From Candidatus Electrothrix scaldis (GTDB taxonomy: Bacteria > Desulfobacterota > Desulfobulbia > Desulfobulbales > Desulfobulbaceae), in NCBI GenBank assembly GCA_033584155.1, contig CP138355.1:1627501-1691500 (forward strand): a DNA stretch of 64,000 nt, in the 5' to 3' direction. Each line of letters begins with the position of its first letter. The stretch's first letter is position 1. The notes below the pieces were generated by a model. The model was not told where the DNA came from and searched no databases. It saw only the letters and a list, made by a program, of their open reading frames with translations. Shown one piece after another: positions 53,904-61,288 of the stretch. A program made the translations under genes and the position numbers.

Positions 53904-54281
53904 TCAGCCATAGACCTTGCTCGGATCAAAGATTGGCTCTGCGATGATCTCCAGGTCATCACCGTTGACCCGGCGGAAGAAACAGCTGGCATAACCCTTA
54001 TGGCAGGCTGCCCCGCCCAGTTGCTCCACCTTGAAGACCACCGTGTCTTGGTCACAGTCCACCAGGATCTCTTTGACCAGCTGGACATGACCTGAGGATT
54101 CGCCTTTGAGCCAAAGTTTGTTGCGGGAGCGACTCCAGTAATGGGCTTTACCTGTTTCCAGGGTTTTTTGCCAGGATTCTTTGTTGATATAGGCCAGCAT
54201 CAGGACCTCGCCGCTGGCTGCGTCCTGGGCAATGGCGGGCAGGAGGCCGTCTTTTGATTTTGTGAAGTTGAGTTCAGGCAT
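53904..54281 (-). CDS. hisI: Phosphoribosyl-AMP cyclohydrolase
   Basis: HisI opens the adenine ring of PR-AMP, the third step of histidine biosynthesis. The 125-residue product has [39 protein letters not shown] and the zinc-site [29 protein letters not shown]. It is the stand-alone cyclohydrolase without HisE. Its first 82 bases overlap the end of the upstream Rpn-family gene in another frame. Confidence 0.95.
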   Translation of the reverse strand: MPELNFTKSKDGLLPAIAQDAASGEVLMLAYINKESWQKTLETGKAHYWSRSRNKLWLKGESSGHVQLVKEILVDCDQDTVVFKVEQLGGAACHKGYASCFFRRVNGDDLEIIAEPIFDPSKVYG

Positions 54282-55183
54282 TTTTTTGTAGATTGTGATT
54301 GAGATAACGAGTCTGTTTGCTGCTCAGTATTTTGATCCCGCAGGCTGATAATGAGTTCCTTGGATAATCCCGTGCCTGCGGCAATAATTTCGGGATCTAT
54401 ATTCTGCGCCAGCAGGTTTCGGGCTATAGAGAGCTTTGCTTCCTGTTCACCTTTCTCTCTTCCTTCCTGTATCCCGTCTTTTCGTGCTTTTTCCAGCGAT
54501 CCTTTCTGCAGCCAGATAAAATCCCGGCGTTTAAACTGTACTTCAAGCTCGTCCTCGTTCATTCCGGCGGTGTTCGCCAGGTCAAAGGCATCAAGAAGGT
54601 TCGGTTCGGAAAATGTTTTCGGGACAAAATCAAGTTCACCGGCATTTTTGATAAAATAAATCCATTTATCCGTCACCGAGGACAGTTCTTTCTCGCTCTT
54701 GGTAAATTTCGGTAGCTCAATAAAAATGAGTTCAATGTCTCCGCTGTACTGAACAAAGCTTTCCTTTTCCCGCAGGTTCCAGTAAGAAATCACCCGGTCG
54801 AATTCAGGAAACATCTCGAAATCAGTGATGGTCAGGGCGATGACCGGTTCCAGAGTCGCATACTTTTCCGATTTTTTGAGCTGGGTGGAATAGAGCTTGG
54901 CCGCGTTGTACAGCACCCGTTTTTCAAAGCCCTCTACGTTGAGCACCTGCATTTCGATGATGACCTTGCGCTGATCCGACAGCACGGCCTTGACATCCAC
55001 ATAGCTGTCTTTCATGCCTTTGAGCAGTGGGACTTGATACGGATCAACAATGGTGAGATCTGTAATTCCAGCGTCCCCGAAGTCAATGACCGCGTTGAGA
55101 AAATCAATCAGGATAGCTTTGGACTGCTCGCTGCCGAAGACCCGCTTAAAGGCGAAGTCGGTTTTAACGTCTAGGAAGTCCAT
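54200..55183 (-). CDS. Rpn-family PD-(D/E)XK nuclease / putative transposase (second subtype)
   Basis: A 327-residue protein of the transposase_31-like type: [43 protein letters not shown] (D and E-x-Q nuclease core), [10 protein letters not shown], and a C-terminal helix with [22 protein letters not shown]. The last 30 residues (from QSTKKCLNS on) are atypical and come from an 82-bp overlap with hisI in another frame, so the gene end was probably altered by a frameshift or by insertion next to hisI. Only distantly related to the gene at 31387-32250. Confidence 0.75.
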   Translation of the reverse strand: MDFLDVKTDFAFKRVFGSEQSKAILIDFLNAVIDFGDAGITDLTIVDPYQVPLLKGMKDSYVDVKAVLSDQRKVIIEMQVLNVEGFEKRVLYNAAKLYSTQLKKSEKYATLEPVIALTITDFEMFPEFDRVISYWNLREKESFVQYSGDIELIFIELPKFTKSEKELSSVTDKWIYFIKNAGELDFVPKTFSEPNLLDAFDLANTAGMNEDELEVQFKRRDFIWLQKGSLEKARKDGIQEGREKGEQEAKLSIARNLLAQNIDPEIIAAGTGLSKELIISLRDQNTEQQTDSLSQSQSTKKCLNSTSQNQKTASCPPLPRTQPAARS

Positions 55184-55291
55184 GACAGCCTCACTAATTT
55201 CGCGTTCTGGATTCTTGTTCTGGTGCCCAAGCTCCAGCTTGGGAACCAGCTAAAACCAGCTAACCAGCTAAATTCTCTTTCAGTTGCAATC

Positions 55292-55462
55292 CTACTCACA
55301 CTCCTTGGCATGATCAATGGTAAACTCATCAGAGACATCATAGATATAAGGATAATCCAGCGAGGTGATGCGGATAAAGGCAACCAGCTCCCCGTCCGCA
55401 TAGACCGGCGAAACAGGATCTTCCCCCCAACGATAACCCAAGAGACTTATCTCCAGGCCAAA
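55292..55462 (-). other. Open frame after HigA, fragment of unknown protein
   Basis: In the same frame as the HigA gene, 56 codons stay open after its TAG: RWGEDPVSPVYADGELVAFI, then TSLDYPYIYDVSDEFTID, stop TAG at 55292. A TTG at 55441 could start it. It looks protein-like but is short and unrecognised. The adjoining sequence has triple ACCAGCTAA short repeats near 55248-55270. Confidence 0.35.
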
Positions 55463-55747
55463 CTACAGCTCTACCCGCTTCAATCCGCTCAAATCCACCT
55501 TCTTCCTGACCTTTCCCAAGTCAAACTGAAGCTGTAGTTTCAGCCATCCTTCGGGAGTCCGCCCGAAAACCTTGGACAGACGCAGGGCCATTTCAGGACT
55601 CACCTTTGAACGTCCGTTCAGCAAAGCAGACAGCCTTTTCCGTGTCACTCCCAATGCCTTGGCCGCATCGGTCACGCTTAATTCTAAGGCATCCAGACAG
55701 AATTCCCGGATAATCTCTCCCGGATGCGGAGGATTGTACATTTCCAT
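55463..55747 (-). CDS. HigA-type antitoxin (orphan)
   Basis: A 94-residue XRE-type antitoxin: [60 protein letters not shown] (helix-turn-helix), then the HigA-typical [13 protein letters not shown]. The frame is open to 55807, and those 20 extra codons read [18 protein letters not shown], which is the N-terminus of a HigB (RelE-like) toxin. The rest of HigB is missing. So higB was deleted internally, fusing its first codons ahead of higA. Confidence 0.82.
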   Translation of the reverse strand: MEMYNPPHPGEIIREFCLDALELSVTDAAKALGVTRKRLSALLNGRSKVSPEMALRLSKVFGRTPEGWLKLQLQFDLGKVRKKVDLSGLKRVEL

Positions 55748-55749
55748 AA

Positions 55750-55807
55750 CTGTGTTTCCTGATCGAAACAGTTTCCTCAGCCCTTTATGCTTGAACTTAA
55801 TAATCAT
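55750..55807 (-). pseudogene. Remnant of a HigB toxin N-terminus
   Basis: [18 protein letters not shown] matches the typical HigB start (MIKSFKHKGLxKLFE). All of the remaining about 75 codons are absent. Confidence 0.7.
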
Positions 55808-55945
55808 AACAGATTATACCCTGCGCCGCCGATGTATTCTGCCCCGCAAGGGACGCCCGCCAACAGCAACTCCGATTCTCGAACCTATTCAGCTCCTTGA
55901 CAGCAAAACGATAGATCGCAGTAATGGTTTGATGAATAGAGATGC

Positions 55946-56755
55946 TTAGTGCTTTTGCGGGGCCTCTTGTATTTCTAATTTATGGTGTTTTTCCAAGGTG
56001 GCCAGTTCATCAATCAGCTTGTCTGTCGCGGCCAGAACAATAACGGGTTGCGCCCGACTCTGAATGCCAAGATAGAAATCCTTGGCAATGGGCCAGAGTT
56101 TATTGATACTCTTCACGCTCTTTTCTAGTGCCCCACGATGGCTCTCGTGTTTTGTGATTTTCTGTAAGCCTGTCTCGAATTCACTGACAGATTGTTTCAG
56201 CTGGATAACATTATTACTGTTTTCAATGCCAGCATGGTGAGCAATATAATATTTATTGATCCTTTCCAGGAGGCGGAGTTGACGTTGAATGATGCTTAAC
56301 ATTAATTCTTCAGTGTTCCTTTCTTTCGTCAGGTGCTCCTTTGAGAGGAAGTCAGCAGCCTCAAAGATAGACTCGCTGGCATCAATGACGATAGAACCGT
56401 TCTCGTCGCTGTAGGGCTTGGGCAGGATTTTGGTGAGCTGCTCGTAGGAGGATAAGAGAAATTTCATAATATTCTCTTCTTCCTTACTCTTAATCCCTTG
56501 TTGCAGGATAGGGATATTTTTGTCGAATTCTGCCATGCCATCCTGCATGTGCTGGACAGCTGATTCATAACGAATATCGAGTTCCTTATAAAAATATGAT
56601 TTGGCAATTTTTTGGCTTGCGTACTGAATGTCGCAGGCTGCATTGACAATCTGCTGTCCTTTGTCTTCAGCCGATGCTTGCGCGACGAAGAAACAGACTG
56701 TACAGCAGAATAAAAGGACAAGGGGGGACAGAGTTTTTTGTATCAGGATACTCAT
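55946..56755 (-). CDS. Secreted PilJ-type sensor-like protein
   Basis: The 269-residue product has a signal peptide (about 8-28, ending QASA) and a helical periplasmic region resembling the type IV pili methyl-accepting chemotaxis transducer N-terminal domain (PF13675): AACDIQYASQKIAKSYFYKELDIRYE and INKYYIAHHAGI. No membrane or signalling domain follows, so it is a stand-alone version. The frame is open upstream, but the ATG at 56755 follows GAGGAG and begins the signal peptide. Function unknown. Confidence 0.6.
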   Translation of the reverse strand: MSILIQKTLSPLVLLFCCTVCFFVAQASAEDKGQQIVNAACDIQYASQKIAKSYFYKELDIRYESAVQHMQDGMAEFDKNIPILQQGIKSKEEENIMKFLLSSYEQLTKILPKPYSDENGSIVIDASESIFEAADFLSKEHLTKERNTEELMLSIIQRQLRLLERINKYYIAHHAGIENSNNVIQLKQSVSEFETGLQKITKHESHRGALEKSVKSINKLWPIAKDFYLGIQSRAQPVIVLAATDKLIDELATLEKHHKLEIQEAPQKH

Positions 56756-56923
56756 AATAATTGTCTCCTCTGGACAAAATATGTGTTTGCAGACCATGAA
56801 GAACCCGAGGGGGCTGTCATGTGCTGATGAAGACATCAGGTACTGCGATTGATTTGTTTGCTATTACTGGGGAAAGTACAGAACACAACGCTGAAGGCGC
56901 CGGTTACTGAGAAGGAAGACGAC

Positions 56924-57091
56924 TCAGGCATGGTGCGGTGTCTTGCTTGTATCTCTTTTTTTGCCTTTATTCTCCCGTTCGACAAATTGAATCATGCAGG
57001 ATTGTCTGTGCTGACAATAATCTCCGGGATGGCGGCAGGCCGCTTGTTCAGCCTCCATTCTTTCTCCGTATTTGGTGCATTCAAGCTCCAT
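56924..57091 (-). CDS. Small cysteine-rich protein
   Basis: A 55-residue ORF with CRHPGDYCQHRQSCMIQF preceded by another Cys at position 5. The spacing of the four cysteines resembles short zinc or Fe-S binding proteins. GGAG lies about 9 bases before the ATG. It sits in about 500 bases otherwise without a gene (56837-57348). I have no family name for it. Confidence 0.45.
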   Translation of the reverse strand: MELECTKYGERMEAEQAACRHPGDYCQHRQSCMIQFVERENKGKKRDTSKTPHHA

Positions 57092-57348
57092 CGTTCTGCT
57101 CCATAGTTGGATATATTCAAAAAAACTCAGAGCAAAAAAAACAGTACATTTATGCTGCTGAGCCGCCTTTGTCAAGGTTCTTTCGTTTGTTGGCTCTGTT
57201 GAGCTTTGCTCTGCGGACTTGTCAAATCAGCATGATGTATTATATAGTGGGGCAGCAAAATCAACAACCATAGATCAACAACCATAGGTTTAAAGATATG
57301 GTTGTAATATCTCGTTTGGATGTCAATATTATTATTTGAGGAAAAAAT

Positions 57349-57786
57349 ATGTGCCCTGTCGCCCTGACCGACACTGTCACCGTTGCCTATACAGCCTCTT
57401 TGGAGACCGGAGAGCTGATTGAACAAAGAGATGAAAAGAACCCCGCAGTCGTATCCATCGGAAGCGGTGCCCTGTGTAAGGCCGTTGAGGCTTGCCTGTT
57501 CGGCATGGAGCCGGGGCAGAGCAGGGTAATTCGAGTTGATCCTGAGGATGCCTATGGAATACATCATAAGGAGTTAATGCAGCAGGTTCCCTTGTCTCAT
57601 TTTCAGGGGAAACTCGATCCCAAACCAGGAATGGTCCTTTCCCTGACGGTGAACCGGGAGGGAGAAGAGCATAAGGTCCCTGCTACAATTACTGAGGTGC
57701 AACAGGATAACATTACGGTGGATTATAACCATCCCTTGGCAGGACAAATCATTGTCTATGAGGTCAAGTTGCTCAATATTAGCTGA
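57349..57786 (+). CDS. FKBP-type peptidyl-prolyl isomerase, SlyD-like
   Basis: The 145-residue protein has the SlyD/FKBP order: VTVAYTASLETGELIEQ, an insert-in-flap region, MEPGQSRVIRVDPEDAYG, and VDYNHPLAGQIIVYEVKLL. It lacks the His-rich metal-binding tail of E. coli SlyD. It is a prolyl isomerase and chaperone in the cytoplasm. Confidence 0.88.
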   Translation: MCPVALTDTVTVAYTASLETGELIEQRDEKNPAVVSIGSGALCKAVEACLFGMEPGQSRVIRVDPEDAYGIHHKELMQQVPLSHFQGKLDPKPGMVLSLTVNREGEEHKVPATITEVQQDNITVDYNHPLAGQIIVYEVKLLNIS

Positions 57787-57828
57787 TTCCGCGAAGACGA
57801 CACCACCAGCTGACTGCGTCGAGCAACC

Positions 57829-58044
57829 TTAATCCTGGGCCGGGAACTCGGCTTCCCGTTCCTCGGTGAAATAACAGAAGCGATCCCAGGAGACCTCAGT
57901 CCCGGAAACAGGGCAACGGAGCGCGACCTTTTTTTCATCTATCCCTATGACCAGCCAGTCACCTCTGCGGGGACCATCCTCTATATGTATTTTTTGGCCC
58001 GGAGTCAGAGGGTATCGTTTAAAGAAAAGGACGTTTTCGCTCAT
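57829..58044 (-). CDS. Small protein of unknown function
   Basis: A 71-residue soluble protein of beta-rich character: PGQKIHIEDGPRRGDWLVIGIDEKKVALRCPVSGTEVSWDRF. A Cys-Pro pair and the SxDRF segment resemble zinc-less small domains of sulfate-reducer hypothetical proteins. Convergent with the FKBP gene. Confidence 0.55.
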   Translation of the reverse strand: MSENVLFFKRYPLTPGQKIHIEDGPRRGDWLVIGIDEKKVALRCPVSGTEVSWDRFCYFTEEREAEFPAQD

Positions 58045-58103
58045 AGTGCTCTCCTGGATCAGATCCTGGTGCGTTAAAAGGCTACCATCTCAGAGGGTGG
58101 TTG

Positions 58104-58574
58104 ATGGCAAAGAAGGAAAATCGTATGCATAGTAAACCGGAACCTGAGCTGGATGTCAATCCGTTTCAGCAACTTGATCAGATTGTCAGAACCTTACGCT
58201 CGCCCGATGGTTGTCCCTGGGATCAACGGCAGACCGAAAAGACCTTAAAAAAATATCTGCTGGAAGAGGCCGCCGAGTTGGCTGAGGCCCTTGATGCAGA
58301 AGATCAGGAGCATATACGGGAAGAAATAGGCGACATGTATTTCATCCTGTCCCTGCTCTCTCTTATTATGGAGGAAAAGGACGGTCTTCCGGCAACCGAG
58401 CCTGTGCAGAAGATCTGTGCGAAGATGCTGCGGCGTCACCCCCATGTTTTTGCCCGTAAAGAGGGGCAGGTCTTGTCCGAAGAAGAGTTGCGGGAACAGT
58501 GGGAGCGGATCAAGCAGGAGGAAAAGGCGGATAAGGCGGCAAAGAAAAAGAACGAACAGGAGAACGTTTCCTGA
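58104..58574 (+). CDS. MazG-family nucleotide pyrophosphohydrolase
   Basis: The product hydrolyses NTPs to NMP and pyrophosphate. LRSPDGCPWDQRQTEKTLKKYLLEEAAELAEALD and EEIGDMYFILSLLSLI contain the EExxE and ExxD metal-binding motifs. At 156 residues it is a single MazG domain rather than the duplicated E. coli form, followed by a charged tail with HPHVFAR. ATG at 58104. Confidence 0.9.
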   Translation: MAKKENRMHSKPEPELDVNPFQQLDQIVRTLRSPDGCPWDQRQTEKTLKKYLLEEAAELAEALDAEDQEHIREEIGDMYFILSLLSLIMEEKDGLPATEPVQKICAKMLRRHPHVFARKEGQVLSEEELREQWERIKQEEKADKAAKKKNEQENVS

Positions 58575-58772
58575 GTTTATAGCTCCTTGTTTTGCTGGGA
58601 TTCCTGGTGGAGTTGAAAGGGAACGGATGTTTTTTTCTCCGAAAAGATGTTCCGCAGTTGAGGAAGATGGCGCTTTTTGTTAGGGTAGCGCCGTAGATAA
58701 TACCTTGTAGTTGTTGATCGCCTGCTGGGTTTGGCGAACAATTTTTTCAAAGAGATCGTGTGAGGAGGATGT

Positions 58773-60551
58773 ATGAAAGTTCTGGTCATTGGTTCCGGTG
58801 GCAGGGAACACGCCTTGGTTTGGAAATTAAGCCAGTCGGAAAAGGTAAAGTCCATCTGCTGTGCCCCCGGAAATGCCGGAATAAAAAAAATGGCATCTTG
58901 TGCCAAGATTCGCTCAAATGATGTTGAGGGATTACTGAAATTTGCCAAAAAAGAAAATGTTGATCTGACTATAGTGGGGCCGGAAGATGCCTTGGCCGCC
59001 GGTATTGTTGATCGCTTTGAAGCAGAAGGGTTGCGGATTTTCGGACCGAGCACGGCTGCTGCTGAGTTGGAAAGCAGCAAGGTATTCTGTAAAGATTTTC
59101 TCCAGAAATATAATATTCCCACAGCGGCGTACCAATCCTTTGATAAGGCAGGACCAGCAAAAAAATATATTGACAAGATCGGCGCTCCCTGTGTGGTTAA
59201 GGCTGATGGCTTGGCTGCCGGAAAAGGGGTTATTGTCTGCCAAACCGAAGATGAGGCCAAAGAAGCGGTTGATCAGATGATGAAGGAAAATGCCTTTGGC
59301 GACGCAGGGAGCACTGTGGTCGTTGAAGAGTTTCTTGCCGGTGAAGAGGCCTCGTTTATCGCCTTTGTTGATGGAGAGACCGTGTTGCCTCTGCCCTCCT
59401 CGCAGGATCATAAGGCTGTGTTCGAGGGTGATCGCGGTCCGAATACCGGTGGTATGGGGGCCTATTCACCTGCCCCGATCCTGGATGATGGAATGAGCAT
59501 GCGGGTGATGAATGAGGTCATGCTGCCCACTGTACGAGGGATGGCGGAAGAGGGGCGGCCTTTTAAAGGTATGCTGTACGCCGGTATGATGATTGATGGT
59601 GATAACATCAATGTGCTGGAGTTCAACTGTCGTTTCGGTGACCCTGAGTGTCAGCCCCTGCTTATGCGCCTGCAAACCGATTTAGTAGAGATCCTGGAAA
59701 AGGCCTTGGATGGCAAGCTCAATGAGCTTGAGTTGGAAGTTGATTCCCGGCCAGCGGTTTGTGTGGTCATGGCTTCTGAAGGATATCCGGGAAATTATGT
59801 CACCGGTAACCCGATCTCTGGTCTTATTAATGCCTCAAAATTGCGAGACGTTATGGTCTTTCACGCCGGTACAGCTATCGAAGACCGCAGGACTGTAACC
59901 TCCGGTGGTCGGGTGTTGGGCGTCACAGCAATGGATGCGACGGTGAGTAAGGCCATTGAGCGTGCTTATAAGGCCGTGGATAAAATTAAATGGAAGGGTG
60001 CGTATTACCGCCGAGATATCGGTCATCGAGCATTGACCCATCTCCAGAAAAACACTGGGCCCCTGGTGGGCGTGGTCATGGGCTCAGATTCCGATCTTCC
60101 TATTATGCGGGCAGCCACGGATTTCCTGGATTCCTTGGGAATCAAGAATGAGATCAGAATCTCTTCAGCCCACCGGACCCCAGAGCAGGCTGCGGAATAT
60201 GCCCGGACTGCTGCGCAGCGCGGTTTGAAGATTATTATTGCTGGCGCCGGAATGGCGGCCCATTTGGCAGGGGTTCTGGCGGCACATACTACCCTGCCGG
60301 TTATCGGGGTGCCCATTGACGCTTCTTCCTTGAACGGACTGGATGCCCTGTTGTCCACCGTGCAGATGCCTCCGGGAATCCCGGTGGGCACGATGGGAAT
60401 TGGTAAGGCCGGAGCCAAGAATGCTGCGGTTTTTGCAGCCCGTATCCTTGCAACCTGTAATCCTGAGCTGACAGCGGCTCTTGAACAGCATAGTAAGGAT
60501 ATGGCTGCTCAGGTTGAAGCGAAAAATAAAGCCCTTGCCGAGGGGGAATAA
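58773..60551 (+). CDS. Fused PurD-PurE: phosphoribosylamine-glycine ligase and 5-carboxyaminoimidazole ribonucleotide mutase
   Basis: Residues 1-420 are PurD: MKVLVIGSGGREHALVWKL, the ATP-grasp APCVVKADGLAAGKGV, and GDPECQPLLMRL. Residues from about 428 are PurE: VGVVMGSDSDLPIMRAA, SAHRTPEQ and IAGAGMAAHLAGV. The two catalyse non-consecutive steps of purine synthesis, so the fusion would tether enzymes, not channel a single intermediate. Both halves are complete. I infer that separate purK or class II PurE is not required here. Confidence 0.93.
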   Translation: MKVLVIGSGGREHALVWKLSQSEKVKSICCAPGNAGIKKMASCAKIRSNDVEGLLKFAKKENVDLTIVGPEDALAAGIVDRFEAEGLRIFGPSTAAAELESSKVFCKDFLQKYNIPTAAYQSFDKAGPAKKYIDKIGAPCVVKADGLAAGKGVIVCQTEDEAKEAVDQMMKENAFGDAGSTVVVEEFLAGEEASFIAFVDGETVLPLPSSQDHKAVFEGDRGPNTGGMGAYSPAPILDDGMSMRVMNEVMLPTVRGMAEEGRPFKGMLYAGMMIDGDNINVLEFNCRFGDPECQPLLMRLQTDLVEILEKALDGKLNELELEVDSRPAVCVVMASEGYPGNYVTGNPISGLINASKLRDVMVFHAGTAIEDRRTVTSGGRVLGVTAMDATVSKAIERAYKAVDKIKWKGAYYRRDIGHRALTHLQKNTGPLVGVVMGSDSDLPIMRAATDFLDSLGIKNEIRISSAHRTPEQAAEYARTAAQRGLKIIIAGAGMAAHLAGVLAAHTTLPVIGVPIDASSLNGLDALLSTVQMPPGIPVGTMGIGKAGAKNAAVFAARILATCNPELTAALEQHSKDMAAQVEAKNKALAEGE

Positions 60552-60563
60552 CTCGGTCCTTCG

Positions 60564-61208
60564 GTGCTCTGTTCTGCTTCAGATCCAGCCGCCCTTGACG
60601 AGGCAGCCCGCCTGCTTCGCCAAGGTGGCCTGATCGCCTTTCCCACAGAGACCTATTACGGTCTCGGCGTTGATCCCTTTAATGCCCAGGCCCTCCAACG
60701 CTTATTTGCCGTAAAGCAGCGCCAGACGGACAAGGCTATTCTGGTTCTGGTTGCTGATCAGGCCCAGGTGATCGATTTGGTTGCTGAGGTGCCTGCGGTT
60801 CTGCAGCAACTCATGCATCATTTCTGGCCAGGTCCGTTAACCTTGGTTTTTCCTGGTAGGGCGTCGTTGCCCACCCTTCTCACCGGCGGAACCGGTAATA
60901 TTGGTATTCGCCAGTCGTCCCATCCCTTTGCTGCTCGTTTACTTTCCACCTTCGGTGGACCAATTACCGCCACCAGTGCTAATCGATCTGGTGCGCCTCC
61001 TGCAACAACAGCTGCTGAAGTGCAGGAGAGCTTCGGCTCTGAGATTGATTTTATCCTGGACGGCGGCACGACCCCCGGTGGCGCTGGCTCTACTTTGGTG
61101 AGCTGCGACCAGCAGCAACAACTTCATTGCCTTCGGGAGGGGGCAGTGCCGTTCGGGGAGATTTTTGAGAGTGCGGGTAGTCGTAACTGTTTCAGTTGCG
61201 GAGCATAG
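60564..61208 (+). CDS. L-threonylcarbamoyladenylate synthase (Sua5/YrdC type)
   Basis: It makes threonylcarbamoyl-AMP for the t6A37 modification of tRNAs. The 214-residue protein has GLIAFPTETYYGLGVDPFN, KQRQTDKAILVLV, LTLVFPGRA, GNIGIRQSSHP and TSANRSGAPPATTA. GTG start 12 bp after purDE with no clear own ribosome-binding site. A single-domain YrdC-like member, without the Sua5 C-terminal domain. Confidence 0.92.
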   Translation: MLCSASDPAALDEAARLLRQGGLIAFPTETYYGLGVDPFNAQALQRLFAVKQRQTDKAILVLVADQAQVIDLVAEVPAVLQQLMHHFWPGPLTLVFPGRASLPTLLTGGTGNIGIRQSSHPFAARLLSTFGGPITATSANRSGAPPATTAAEVQESFGSEIDFILDGGTTPGGAGSTLVSCDQQQQLHCLREGAVPFGEIFESAGSRNCFSCGA

Positions 61209-61288
61209 TTGTTGACAAAGCCGCTCTGACCTGTTATTTGGTGCTTTTGTCCCTCCCCCTTTTCTTCTTGCCAAACTAACGGAACATT

